Shown here: piece by piece, positions 33,853 through 43,313 of the stretch | Numbering within the stretch: position 1 is the first letter of the stretch | Layout: each line of letters opens with the position of its first letter | Origin: a bacterium | GTDB lineage: Bacteria; Desulfobacterota; Deferrisomatia; Deferrisomatales; Deferrisomataceae | Assembly: GCA_027021615.1 (NCBI GenBank) | Contig: JALUTY010000045.1 | Location: 1 to 64,000 of the forward strand | Direction: 5' to 3' | DNA: 64,000 nt | The notes under the pieces: generated by a model | Databases searched by the model: none | What the model was told of the DNA's origin: nothing | Seen by the model: the letters and a program-made list of their open reading frames with translations, nothing else | Translations under genes and position numbers: made by a program

Positions 33853-35799
33853 TTGCCCGAGCGCCGCTACACGGTCCGGTTCGAACCCGATGGGGTGTCC
33901 ATCGACGTCTATCGCGAGGCGGAGAACCTTCTGCGGGTCGCGATGGTCGCCGGTGTGCACATCAACGCCTCGTGCGGGGGGGCCGGCACCTGCGGCAAGT
34001 GCAAGGTCCGGATCCTCGAGGGCGAGTACCGCTCCCAACACTCCTCGAAGCTGACCCAGGACGAGTGGGACAGGGGCTACCGGCTGGCCTGCCAGACCGA
34101 GATCGTGGGCGATCTGGTCGTGGATGTGCCGGTGGAGTCCCGGTACGAGAAGGGCGTCTTGAGTCGCCGCCCCGACCACGTGCTCCGAGCCTCCCGGTTC
34201 CAGAAGGAGTACGAGGGCATCACCCCCGAGCCGGCGGTGGCCAAGTTTTACGTGGAGATGCCCGAGCCCACGGCCGACAACAACATGTCGGACATGGGCC
34301 GGCTGGGTCAGGCCCTCAAGCGGGAGCACGAGCTCGACAAGGTTTCCACCGACTACTCCGTGCTGCGCGACCTGCCCGCGGTGCTGCGCGAGGGCGAATG
34401 GAAGGCCACGGCCACGGTGATGCGGACCCACCGCAGCCACCGGATCGTCCGGGTGGAGCCCGGCGACACCCGGAGCCGCACCCTGGCCCTGGCCATCGAC
34501 GTGGGCACCACCACGATCCACGGCGCCCTGCTCGACGTGAACACCGGGGCCGAGGTGGCCCGGGCCGCCGACTACAATGCCCAGGTCTCCCTGGGCGAGG
34601 ACGTGATCACCCGGATCATCGCCGCGTTGAAGCCCGGCGGGCTCGAGGCCCTCCAGAAGCGGGCGGTCAAGACGATCAACGGGGTGCTCAAGGAGCTGCT
34701 GGCCAAGGCCGAGGCCGAGGCGGCCGACATCTCCCACGCGGTGTTTGCCGGCAACACCACCATGACCCAGCTCCTCCTGGGCGTGAACCCCAAGTACATC
34801 CGCGAGGCCCCCTACGTGCCGGCGGCCAACTTCTTCCCCCCGTTCCGGCTGGCCGACCTGGGCGTTCGGGTGCCGCCCCACGTCATGGGCTATGTGATGC
34901 CCTGCGTGGCCTCCTATGTGGGGGGCGACATCACGGCCGGGGTGCTGGCCACCGGCATGCACACCGATCCGCGGCTCACCCTGTTCATGGACGTGGGCAC
35001 CAACGGCGAGATCGTGATCGGCAACCAGGACTGGATGGTCTCGGCTTCGGCGTCGGCCGGTCCGGCGTTCGAGGGCGGCGGGGTGAAGTTCGGAATGCGG
35101 GCCACTTACGGGGCCATCGAGCAGGTTCGGATCAACCCGGAGAACCTGGAGCCCATGATTCTCACGATCGGTCAGGTACCGCCCAAGGGGATCTGCGGCT
35201 CGGCCATGATCGACTGCCTGGCCGAGTTCGTGGAGACCGGGGTCATCACCCAGAACGGTAAATTCAACCGGGACCTGGCGGGCCGCACCGACCGGATCCG
35301 GGAGGGGGAGAACGGTTGGGAGTACGTGCTGTGCTGGAAGGATCAGACCCAGCTCGACCAGGACATCACGATCATCGAGCCCGATATCGACAACCTGATC
35401 CGCACCAAGGGCTCGATCTACTCGGCGTGCTCGGTGTTGCTGAAGAGCGTGGGGCTGCACTTCTCGGACGTCGAGCGGATCATCATCGCCGGCGGGTTCG
35501 GCCAGTTCATCGACGTGGAGAAGGCCATGGCCATCGGGCTGCTGCCCGAGACCGACCCAGAGAGGGTGGCCTACGGCGGCAACACCAGCCTGGCCGGGTG
35601 TGAGATGGCGGCGCTGCACCGGGACCGGATCGACGAGGCCGAGCAGATCGCCACCATGATCACCAACATCGAGTTGTCCGCCTCCAACATGTACATGGAG
35701 GAGTACGTGGCGGCGCTGTTCCTGCCCCACACCCGCATGGAGGAGTTCCCGCGCGAGGCGGAACGCATCCGGCTGGCCCAGCAGATCCAGGCCCAGTGA
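33853..35799 (+). CDS. acsV: Reductive activator of the corrinoid iron-sulfur protein (RACo)
   Basis: 648 aa, TTG start with GAGGGA upstream. RACo uses ATP and a low-potential electron to return inactive Co(II) of the corrinoid protein to Co(I). The N-terminal [2Fe-2S] ferredoxin domain shows Cys41, Cys47, Cys50 and Cys80 (NASCGGAGTCGKC ... LACQTEI). After a linker the ASKHA ATPase domain follows (LALAIDVGTTTIHGALLDV; LTLFMDVGTNGEIVIG; IIIAGGFGQFIDVEKA). The length and domain order match the known activators. Transcribed with the acs genes. Confidence 0.95.
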   Translation: MPERRYTVRFEPDGVSIDVYREAENLLRVAMVAGVHINASCGGAGTCGKCKVRILEGEYRSQHSSKLTQDEWDRGYRLACQTEIVGDLVVDVPVESRYEKGVLSRRPDHVLRASRFQKEYEGITPEPAVAKFYVEMPEPTADNNMSDMGRLGQALKREHELDKVSTDYSVLRDLPAVLREGEWKATATVMRTHRSHRIVRVEPGDTRSRTLALAIDVGTTTIHGALLDVNTGAEVARAADYNAQVSLGEDVITRIIAALKPGGLEALQKRAVKTINGVLKELLAKAEAEAADISHAVFAGNTTMTQLLLGVNPKYIREAPYVPAANFFPPFRLADLGVRVPPHVMGYVMPCVASYVGGDITAGVLATGMHTDPRLTLFMDVGTNGEIVIGNQDWMVSASASAGPAFEGGGVKFGMRATYGAIEQVRINPENLEPMILTIGQVPPKGICGSAMIDCLAEFVETGVITQNGKFNRDLAGRTDRIREGENGWEYVLCWKDQTQLDQDITIIEPDIDNLIRTKGSIYSACSVLLKSVGLHFSDVERIIIAGGFGQFIDVEKAMAIGLLPETDPERVAYGGNTSLAGCEMAALHRDRIDEAEQIATMITNIELSASNMYMEEYVAALFLPHTRMEEFPREAERIRLAQQIQAQ

Positions 35800-35821
35800 G
35801 CCGGGAGGAGAAGAGAGCGAC

Positions 35822-36577
35822 ATGGGTTTCAACATCGCAGTGGCCGGGAAGGGCGGCACCGGCAAGACCACGGTGGCCGGCCTGATCCTGCGCCACCTGG
35901 TGAAGCGGCAGACCGGCCGGGTGCTGGCCATCGACGCCGACGCCAACATGAACCTGAACGAGGTGCTGGGCCTCGAGGTGCACCAGACCATCGGCCAGAT
36001 CCGCGAGGGGCTGTCCAACGTGCCGGCCGGCATGACCAAGGACGCCTACATCAACTACAAGACCCAGGAGTGCCTGATCGAGGCCGACGGGTTCGACCTG
36101 ATCGTGATGGGCCGCCCCGAGGGGCCGGGGTGCTACTGCTACGCCAACACCCTGTGCAAGAAGTACATGGACGAGATCGCGGACAACTACGCGTTCGTGG
36201 TGCTCGACAACGAGGCGGGCATGGAGCACCTGTCGCGGCGCACCACCCACAACATGGACCTGATGTTCGCCGTGACCGACTCGTCGGTGCGCGGGGTGCA
36301 GGCGGCCGGCCGGATCCGCGATCTGGTGGACGAGCTCAAGCTCAACATCGGCAAGATCGCGGTGATCGTGAACCGGGTCGACGATGGCCTGCCCGAGGCC
36401 ACGGCCCGGGAGCTGGACCGGCTGGGCCTCGAGCTGGCCGGGGTGGTGCCCAACGACCCCAACGTGTACGCCTACGACCTGGAGGGCAGACCCACCTTCC
36501 AGCTCCCGGCGGACTCGGCCGCGGTGCGCGCCGTGGGCGAGATCGTGGAGAAGTACCTGCCCAAGGGGGCGGGATGA
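35822..36577 (+). CDS. cooC: CooC/AcsF-type nickel-insertion ATPase
   Basis: 251 aa. A MinD-family ATPase that matures the nickel centres of carbon monoxide dehydrogenase or acetyl-CoA synthase. The deviant Walker A GKGGTGKTT (9-17) and the metal-site motif GPGCYCYAN (about 102-110) are present. Twenty-two bases after acsV, with GGGAGGAG upstream. CooC (CODH) and AcsF (ACS) cannot be told apart by eye, so the symbol is provisional. Confidence 0.92.
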   Translation: MGFNIAVAGKGGTGKTTVAGLILRHLVKRQTGRVLAIDADANMNLNEVLGLEVHQTIGQIREGLSNVPAGMTKDAYINYKTQECLIEADGFDLIVMGRPEGPGCYCYANTLCKKYMDEIADNYAFVVLDNEAGMEHLSRRTTHNMDLMFAVTDSSVRGVQAAGRIRDLVDELKLNIGKIAVIVNRVDDGLPEATARELDRLGLELAGVVPNDPNVYAYDLEGRPTFQLPADSAAVRAVGEIVEKYLPKGAG

Positions 36578-36638
36578 ACCTGGGGACCTTCGTTTTGGAC
36601 CACGGCCTTCGGGCCACTGGGCGAAAGGAGCGGTAGTC

Positions 36639-37589
36639 ATGGCATTCGAGTTCCCCAAAGACAAGTACAACGGCAAGATCGTCGAGGTCACGATCGGCGC
36701 GGGCGACAAGGCCCGGACCGTGGGTGGCGAGACCGCGATGCCCCTGTGCAACTTCGAGGGTGAGTTCCCGAACCGCCCCCTGGTTGCCATGGAGGTGTAC
36801 GACAGGGCCGAGGTATGCGAGACCTGGGCGCCGGCCTGCAAGGCGCCGTTCGCCGACGTGATGGGCGACGCGGTGGCCTGGGCCAAGAAGTGCGTGGAGG
36901 AGTTCGGCGCCGAGGCCATCTGCCTGCAGCTGGCGAGCACAGACCCCAACGGCATGAACACCAGCGCCGACGAGGCGGCCGAGCTGACCAAGAAGGTGGC
37001 CGAGGCGATCCCGGTGCCCCTGATCGTGTGGGGCTGCGAGAACGACGAGAAGGACGCTGAGACCCTGTCCAAGGTGGCCGAGGTGTGCGCCGGCATGAAC
37101 CTGGTGATCGGGCCGGCCAAGGAGGGCAACTACAAGAAGATCGGCGGTGCGGCCATCGGGTACGACCACGTGGTGGTGCAGCAGACCCCCATCGACGTGA
37201 ACATGGCCAAGCAGCTCAACATTCTGCTGAACAACCTGGGCGTGCCCATGACCAAGATCCTGATGGACCCCCAGATGGGCGCCCTGGGTTATGGCATTGA
37301 GTACTGCTACACCGTGATGGAGCGCGACCGGCTCACCGGCCTGAAGCAGGGCGACGAGAAGATGCAGTCCCCCTTGATCCTGGACGTGGGCAAGTACACC
37401 TGGAAGACCAAGGAGGCCTCGGTGTCGGTGGACGAAGAGCCGGCCTGGGGCGAGGCCGAGGTCCGCGGGGTGCTGTGGGAGACCGTCTCGGCCGTGGACG
37501 TGTTGGCCGCCGGCGCCGACATCCTGATCCTGCGCCACCCCGACTCCGTGCGGATCCTGAAGAAGATCATCGACGAACTCATGGCCTAA
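36639..37589 (+). CDS. acsD: Corrinoid iron-sulfur protein small subunit
   Basis: 316 aa from the ATG at 36639 (GAAAGGAG upstream); the frame is open further upstream inside cooC but without similarity. The small subunit is a TIM barrel that partners AcsC to carry methylcobalamin between the methyltransferase and acetyl-CoA synthase. Segments PNRPLVAMEVYD, ICLQLASTDPNG and DPQMGALGYGIEYCYTVMER are family signatures (CdhD/AcsD). It precedes acsA, acsB and acsC, as in other bacterial gene clusters. Confidence 0.94.
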   Translation: MAFEFPKDKYNGKIVEVTIGAGDKARTVGGETAMPLCNFEGEFPNRPLVAMEVYDRAEVCETWAPACKAPFADVMGDAVAWAKKCVEEFGAEAICLQLASTDPNGMNTSADEAAELTKKVAEAIPVPLIVWGCENDEKDAETLSKVAEVCAGMNLVIGPAKEGNYKKIGGAAIGYDHVVVQQTPIDVNMAKQLNILLNNLGVPMTKILMDPQMGALGYGIEYCYTVMERDRLTGLKQGDEKMQSPLILDVGKYTWKTKEASVSVDEEPAWGEAEVRGVLWETVSAVDVLAAGADILILRHPDSVRILKKIIDELMA

Positions 37590-37625
37590 GGGTCCTGAGG
37601 AAACCACCGAGGGAGGAAACCGGTT

Positions 37626-39581
37626 ATGGCGAAACTTCGAGAGATCCAGGACGTGACGATCTGTGAGACCACGGCCGAGATGCTGAAGAAGGCCCGCGAC
37701 ACCGGGCTTTCGACGGCGTTCGACCGGGCCGACGAGATGGCCGCCTGCCCCATCGGCGCCAAGAGCGCCTGCTGCAAGCACTGCGTGATGGGACCGTGCC
37801 GGCTGAGCTCCAAGGCTCCTTACGACAAGGTGGGTGTGTGCGGCGCCACCATCGACACCCTCCAGGCCCGGAACTTCGCCCGGATGGTGGCCGCGGGCAC
37901 GGCAGCCCACTCGGACCACGGCCGGGAGATGAGCGAGCTCTTCCTGAGCATCGCCAAGGGCGAGAACCCCGACTACCAGATCCGGGACGAGGCCAAGCTG
38001 CTGGCCGTGGCCAAGGACCTGGGTGTGGAGACCGAGGGCCGCGAGGTCAAGGACGTGGCCGTGGAGGTGGCGGAGATCTGCCTGAGCCAGTTTGGTCAGC
38101 AGCACGGCCCGCTGAAGTTCCTGGAGCGGGCCCCCGAGATCCGGTACAAGAGGTGGCAGGACCTGGGCCTGCTGCCCCGGGGCGTGGACCGGGAAGTGGT
38201 GGAGATGATGCACCGCACCGCCATGGGTGTGGACCAGGACTACAAAAACCTGACCCTGGGCGCGGCCCGGTGCGCCCTGGCGGACGGCTGGGGCGGCTCC
38301 ATGGTCTCCACCGAGCTGTCCGACATCATGTTCGGCACCCCCAAGCCGATCCGGGGCGAGGTGGACCTGGGCGTGCTCGACGCCAACAAGGTCAACGTGG
38401 TGGTGCACGGCCACGAGCCGCACATGCTCGACAAGCTCTGTGAGCTAGCCGAGGACCCGGAGATGCTGGCCAAGGCCAAGGAGGCCGGTGCCGAGGGCAT
38501 CAACCTAGTGGGCATGTGCTGCTCGGGCAACGAGCAGCTGATCCGCCGGGGCTTGAAGCACGCCGGCAACTTCATGCAGTGTGACGCGGTGATCATCACC
38601 GGCGCCGTGGACGGCATGATGGTGGACGTGCAGTGCATCCAGCAGGGCCTGGCGAGCCTGTCGAAGTGCTTCCACACCAAGTTCTTCACCACCAACTACC
38701 GGTGCAAGATCGAGGGCGCGGAGCACATCGAGTTCCACGGCACCGAGAACGCTCGCCAAGCCGGCGTGGAGCTGCTGACCAAGGCGATCGAGAACTTCAA
38801 GAACCGCGACGCCTCCAAGGTGACCATCCCCGACACCCGCGAGCAGATGATCGGCGGGTTCAGCCACGAGACCATCAATTACATGCTGGGCGGCACGTTC
38901 CGCGGCAGCTACACTCCCCTCAACGACAACATCATCAACGGCCGCATCCGCGGCGTGGCCGGGGTGGTGGGCTGCACCAACCCCCGGGTGAAGCACGACT
39001 GGGTCCACTACGAGCTGGTGAAGGAGCTGCTGGCCAACGACGTGCTGGTGGTCCAGACCGGGTGCTCGGCCATCACCATGGCCAAGATGGGCTTCATGCA
39101 GCCCGAGGCGGCGGCCAAGTACTGCGGGCCGGGCCTCAGGGAGGTGTGTGAGGCCGTGGGCATGCCGCCGGTGCTCCACTCCGGCGCCTGCGTGGACAAC
39201 AGCCGGATCCTGGTGGCCGTGTCCGAGATGGTGAAGACGGGCGGGCTCGGCGACGACATCTCCGACCTGCCGGTGGCCGGCGCCGCGCCCGAGTACATGA
39301 GCGAGAAGGCCATCGCCATCGGCCACTACTTCGTGGCCAGCGGCGTGTTCACGGTGTTCGGCGTGACCTTCCCGGCCATCGAGGGCACCAAGTGGGCCGA
39401 GTACCTCTTCGGCGGGATCGAGGAGGACCTGGGCGGGAAGTGGGCGTTCGAGAGCGACCCCAACAAGATGGCGGCGCTCATGATCGACCACATCAACAAG
39501 AAGCGCGAGGCCCTGGGGATCCACAAGAAGAAGGAGCGGGTGCTCTTCGATATGGAAGCCCGCCGCCAGCTCGAAGTCTAA
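37626..39581 (+). CDS. acsA: Carbon monoxide dehydrogenase catalytic subunit
   Basis: 651 aa. It reduces CO2 to CO (or oxidises CO) at the Ni-4Fe-5S C-cluster. The N-terminal cysteines of the B and D clusters lie in ACPIGAKSACCKHCVMGPC (41-58) followed by VGVCGA. Further C-cluster ligand regions are visible: GMCCSGNEQLIRRG with the cysteine pair, GVVGCTNPR, VVQTGCSAITMAKMG and HSGACVDNSR. The length is typical of the monofunctional or ACS-associated enzymes. GAGGGAGG precedes the ATG. Confidence 0.97.
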   Translation: MAKLREIQDVTICETTAEMLKKARDTGLSTAFDRADEMAACPIGAKSACCKHCVMGPCRLSSKAPYDKVGVCGATIDTLQARNFARMVAAGTAAHSDHGREMSELFLSIAKGENPDYQIRDEAKLLAVAKDLGVETEGREVKDVAVEVAEICLSQFGQQHGPLKFLERAPEIRYKRWQDLGLLPRGVDREVVEMMHRTAMGVDQDYKNLTLGAARCALADGWGGSMVSTELSDIMFGTPKPIRGEVDLGVLDANKVNVVVHGHEPHMLDKLCELAEDPEMLAKAKEAGAEGINLVGMCCSGNEQLIRRGLKHAGNFMQCDAVIITGAVDGMMVDVQCIQQGLASLSKCFHTKFFTTNYRCKIEGAEHIEFHGTENARQAGVELLTKAIENFKNRDASKVTIPDTREQMIGGFSHETINYMLGGTFRGSYTPLNDNIINGRIRGVAGVVGCTNPRVKHDWVHYELVKELLANDVLVVQTGCSAITMAKMGFMQPEAAAKYCGPGLREVCEAVGMPPVLHSGACVDNSRILVAVSEMVKTGGLGDDISDLPVAGAAPEYMSEKAIAIGHYFVASGVFTVFGVTFPAIEGTKWAEYLFGGIEEDLGGKWAFESDPNKMAALMIDHINKKREALGIHKKKERVLFDMEARRQLEV

Positions 39582-39599
39582 CCGAGGGAGGTCAACGAT

Positions 39600-41804
39600 A
39601 TGTCGAAGATTATCTGCGCTGCCGCGATCCGCGGGGCCCACGCCATCGTGGACCGCGTGGAGAAGAAGGTCAACGACGCCGTCGCCAAGTTCGGGGAGGA
39701 CAAGGAGGTCAAGCTCCCCAACACCGGGTACTACCTGCCGGTGATCTACGGAATCCTGGGCCACAAGGTCGAGACGCTCGGTGACATGAAGCCGGTGCTC
39801 GAGCGGTGCCGGGAGCTGCTGCCCCCCCAGGTGGAGGAGCAGCTCTGGGTGCCCTACCTGGGCCACGCCCTGGACGCGGGCATGGCCACCCTGTTCGCCT
39901 ACGACATGGAAGAGGCGCTGAAGTACCTGGAGGACCCGATCCCCTACGTGACGGGCGAGGACCCCACCGAGGACAACATCTGGCTCGGCGCAGCCGACGA
40001 CGTGATCATGCGTAAGCGCGGCGTCGAGTTCGTGGACGGCTCGGCCCCCGGGTTCGCCGCGGTCGTGGGCTCGGCCCCCGACAACGAGACCGCGGTCAAG
40101 ATCGCCAAGGAGCTCCAGGAGAAGGGTATCTACGTGTTTATGGCCTCGGAGCACAACGGCAAGACCTTTGCCGAGCAGCTCGTGGAGGCCGGGGTGCAGG
40201 TGGGCTGGCCCACCCGGCTGGTGCCGTTCGGCCGGGACACCTCGGCCGCCATCCACGCCGTGGGGTTCGCCACCCGGGCCGCCATGGCCTTCGGCGGCGT
40301 GAAGCCGGGCGACTACGCCGGCATCCTTCGGTACAACAAGAACCGGATCTTCGCCTTCGTGCTGGCCCTGGGCGAGGTCACCGACGAGTGGTACGCTGCG
40401 GCCGCGGGCGCCATCAACTACGGGTTCCCCACCATCGCCGACTCGGACATCCCCCAGATCCTGGTCACCGGGATCTGCACCTACGAGCACGTGGTGTCCA
40501 ACGTGCCCCACGAGCAGATCGTGTCCAAGGCCATCGAGGTTCGGGGTCTCAAGATCCAGATCTCCAAGATCGACATCCCGGTCTCGTACTCACCGGCGTT
40601 CGAGGGCGAGCGGATCGGCCGCGACGCCATGCACGTGGAGCTGGGTGGGCCCAAGGCCGACGGATTCGAGTTCTGCCGCATGCTGGAGCTCGACCAGGTG
40701 GAGGACGGCAAGTTCGAGGTGATCGGACCGGACCTGGACGAGATGGAGGTGGGCAAGACTTACCCGATCGGAATCTGGGTGGAGGTAGCCGGCCGGAACA
40801 TGCAGCCGGACTTCGAGCCGATCCTGGAGCGACAGATTCACCACCTTCTGAACGGCGCCGAGGGCATCCTTCACATCGGTCAGCGTGACATCCTGTGGAT
40901 GCGGGTGTCCAAGAAGGCCTACGAGGCGGGGCTGCGCCTGAGCCACTTCGGCACCATCCTCCACGCCAAGTTCCACAACGAGTTCGGCAAGATCCTCGAC
41001 AAGGTCCAGGTGCGGATCTACACCGAGCCCGAGAAGGTGAAGGAGCTGATCGAGGAGGCCCGCAAGACCTACCGGGAGCGCGAGTCGCGCCTCGGGGCCA
41101 TGACCGACGAGACCGTGGAGACCTTCTACTCCTGCCTGCTGTGTCAGTCGTTCGCGCCGGACCACGTGTGCGTGATCAGCCCCGAGCGGCCCGGTCTGTG
41201 CGGTGCCTACAACTGGCTGGACGGCAAGGCCGCCTACGAGATCAACCCCACCGGCCCGAACCAGCCGGTGAAAAAGGGCGACGTGATCGACGAGAAACTG
41301 GGCCAGTGGAGCGGCGTGAACGAGTACGTGTACCAGAACTCCCACGAGTCGGTGACCTCGTTCAGCGCCTACTCCCTCATGGTCGACCCCATGACCTCCT
41401 GCGGATGCTTCGAGGCGATCGTGGTCCTGCTGCCCATGGCCAACGCGGTCATGGTGGTGGACCGGGACTTCCCGGGCATGACCCCCTGCGGCATGCCGTT
41501 CTCGACCCTGGCCGGATCGGTGGGCGGCGGCGCCCAGACCCCGGGCTTCGTGGGGATCTCGAAGTTCTACATCGGCTCGAAGAAGTTCATCTCGGCCGAG
41601 GGTGGGATCCTGCGGGTGGCTTGGATGCCCAAGCACCTCAAGGAGTCCCTGAAGGAGGTGATCCAGAAGCGGGGCGAGGAGGAGGGCGTGCCCGACCTCT
41701 ACGACAAGATCGCCACCGAGGAGGACGCCACCACCGAGGAAGAGGTGATGGAGTTCATGCAGAAGGTGGGCCATCCCGCCCTCGAGATGGATCCCATGAT
41801 GTAA
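39600..41804 (+). CDS. acsB: Acetyl-CoA synthase
   Basis: 734 aa. It condenses a methyl group, CO and CoA at the Ni-Ni-[4Fe-4S] A-cluster. The A-cluster ligands are all present: Cys512, Cys515, Cys524 and Cys534 in YSCLLCQSFAPDHVC and PGLC, and Cys601/Cys603 in MTSCGCFEA. The N-terminal channel domain that docks CODH is also present, so this is the full-length bacterial form and not the shorter archaeal one. Eighteen bases after acsA, with GAGGGAGG upstream. Confidence 0.97.
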   Translation: MSKIICAAAIRGAHAIVDRVEKKVNDAVAKFGEDKEVKLPNTGYYLPVIYGILGHKVETLGDMKPVLERCRELLPPQVEEQLWVPYLGHALDAGMATLFAYDMEEALKYLEDPIPYVTGEDPTEDNIWLGAADDVIMRKRGVEFVDGSAPGFAAVVGSAPDNETAVKIAKELQEKGIYVFMASEHNGKTFAEQLVEAGVQVGWPTRLVPFGRDTSAAIHAVGFATRAAMAFGGVKPGDYAGILRYNKNRIFAFVLALGEVTDEWYAAAAGAINYGFPTIADSDIPQILVTGICTYEHVVSNVPHEQIVSKAIEVRGLKIQISKIDIPVSYSPAFEGERIGRDAMHVELGGPKADGFEFCRMLELDQVEDGKFEVIGPDLDEMEVGKTYPIGIWVEVAGRNMQPDFEPILERQIHHLLNGAEGILHIGQRDILWMRVSKKAYEAGLRLSHFGTILHAKFHNEFGKILDKVQVRIYTEPEKVKELIEEARKTYRERESRLGAMTDETVETFYSCLLCQSFAPDHVCVISPERPGLCGAYNWLDGKAAYEINPTGPNQPVKKGDVIDEKLGQWSGVNEYVYQNSHESVTSFSAYSLMVDPMTSCGCFEAIVVLLPMANAVMVVDRDFPGMTPCGMPFSTLAGSVGGGAQTPGFVGISKFYIGSKKFISAEGGILRVAWMPKHLKESLKEVIQKRGEEEGVPDLYDKIATEEDATTEEEVMEFMQKVGHPALEMDPMM

Positions 41805-41810
41805 TGCCCA

Positions 41811-41844
41811 CGGCGGCGGGGGAGTCCCGGCTCCCCTGCCGCCG
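41811..41844 (+). promoter_or_regulatory. Hairpin between acsB and acsC
   Basis: CGGCGGCGGGGGAG pairs with CTCCCCTGCCGCCG across a 6-base loop (one G-T pair in 14). No U-tract follows. Probably a stability or partial-termination element inside the operon. Confidence 0.5.
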
Positions 41845-41897
41845 GGTGGATGTTTCGAGATTCGCGCTACGCGCTTTGACGAAAGGAGTTAGGGATC

Positions 41898-43250
41898 ATG
41901 GGACTCACGGGAATTCAGATCTACAAGCTGCTCCCCCAGACCAACTGTAAGGAGTGCGGGGACCCCACCTGCCTGGCGTTCGCCATGAAGCTGGCGGCGG
42001 GCAAGGCCGAGCTGGACAAGTGCCCCTATGTGAGCGAGGAGTCCAAGGCCAAGCTGTCCGAGGCCAGTGCGCCCCCGATCCGGGACGTGACCCTGGGCCA
42101 GGGCGACGGGGCCTGGAAGGTGGGCGGCGAGACCGTCAAGTACCGCCACGAGAAGACCTTCGTGAACCCCACGGCCATCGTGGTGGCCCTGTCGAACGAG
42201 CAGTCGGCCGACGATGTGGACACCCAGCTCAAGTACCTCAACGAGCAGAGCTTCGAGCGGGTGGGCAAGATCCTGGCCCCCAACTGGGCGTTCCTCTGGG
42301 ATCAGAAGAAGGACCAGGCCTCGTTCCTGGACCTGGTCAAAAAGGTGGGCGGCGCCACCGAGAAGGGTATCGTCGTGTCGTCCGAGGACGTGGCCACGCT
42401 CAAGGCGGCGGCCGAGGTCCTGAAGGGCAAGAAGTTCGCGATCCACCCGGTCACCAAGGACAACGCCGACGACCTGATCGCCTTCGCCAAGGAGGTGGGC
42501 GCGGTGCCGGTGGCCCAGGGCGACACCCTTGAGGACCTGGCGGCCGTGGGCGAGAAGATCGTGGCCGCCGGCCTGAAGGAGGCCCTCCTGGACACCGGAT
42601 GGAAGGGCATCCGGGAGACCGTGACCGCCAACATCGCGATCCGGCGGGCAGCCCTGGACAAGAAGTTCCGGCCCCTCGGCTTCCCCACGATCGCGTTCCC
42701 CTGCGCCATGACCCAGGAGGTCGAGCTGCAGGCCACCTACGCGGCCCTGCTGATCGATAAGTACGCTGGCGCGGTCGTGCTGAGCACCCTGGATCCGGCC
42801 GTGACCTACCCTCTGCTGGTGAACCGGCTGAACATCTACACCGATCCCCAGCGACCCATGACCATGGACCAGGGCATCTACGAGATCAACAACCCCGGTC
42901 CGGACAGCCCGGTGATCGTGACCACCAACTTTGCCTTGACCTACTTCGTAGTGAGCGCCGAGGTGGAGGGAAGCCGGGTGCCCACCTGGCTGCTGATCAT
43001 GGACACCGAGGGCATGAGCGTGCTGACCGCCTGGTCGGCCGGCAAGTTTGTGGCCGACGCCATCGCCCCGTTCGTCAAGAAGAGCGGCATCACCGAGAAG
43101 GTGAACCACCGCAAGCTGATCATCCCCGGGTACGTGGCTCAGATCTCCGGTGAGCTCCAGGAGGAGCTCGGCGAGGGCTGGGAGGTGGTGATCGGCACCC
43201 GCGAGGCGGCCGACATCCCGAAGTTCCTGAAGGACTACGTCGGCCAGTAG
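41898..43250 (+). CDS. acsC: Corrinoid iron-sulfur protein large subunit
   Basis: 450 aa, ATG with AAAGGAG upstream. It carries a low-potential [4Fe-4S] cluster (Cys17, Cys20, Cys25 and Cys42 in NCKECGDPTC and DKCPYV), a TIM-barrel middle and a C-terminal cobalamin-binding domain. The cluster relays the activating electron from RACo to the cobalt. The length matches known CFeSP large subunits (about 445 aa). Confidence 0.96.
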   Translation: MGLTGIQIYKLLPQTNCKECGDPTCLAFAMKLAAGKAELDKCPYVSEESKAKLSEASAPPIRDVTLGQGDGAWKVGGETVKYRHEKTFVNPTAIVVALSNEQSADDVDTQLKYLNEQSFERVGKILAPNWAFLWDQKKDQASFLDLVKKVGGATEKGIVVSSEDVATLKAAAEVLKGKKFAIHPVTKDNADDLIAFAKEVGAVPVAQGDTLEDLAAVGEKIVAAGLKEALLDTGWKGIRETVTANIAIRRAALDKKFRPLGFPTIAFPCAMTQEVELQATYAALLIDKYAGAVVLSTLDPAVTYPLLVNRLNIYTDPQRPMTMDQGIYEINNPGPDSPVIVTTNFALTYFVVSAEVEGSRVPTWLLIMDTEGMSVLTAWSAGKFVADAIAPFVKKSGITEKVNHRKLIIPGYVAQISGELQEELGEGWEVVIGTREAADIPKFLKDYVGQ

Positions 43251-43264
43251 CGCCCGTCCGTTTC

Positions 43265-43287
43265 GGGGGGCGCCGCGGGCGCCCCCC
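43265..43287 (+). promoter_or_regulatory. Hairpin between acsC and acsE
   Basis: GGGGGGCGCC-gcg-GGCGCCCCCC is a perfect 10-bp stem in the 63-base gap. A CCTTTT run appears only about 15 bases later, so terminator function is unclear. Confidence 0.55.
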
Positions 43288-43313
43288 TGGATTTCGCCTT
43301 TTGGAGGAACGAG

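Noticed and set aside
32346-41774. Long open frames antisense to and out of phase with the fhs and acs genes, some over 800 codons.
   Set aside because: They are shadows of strong GC-rich codon bias; their translations are low-complexity and the sense genes are fully assigned.
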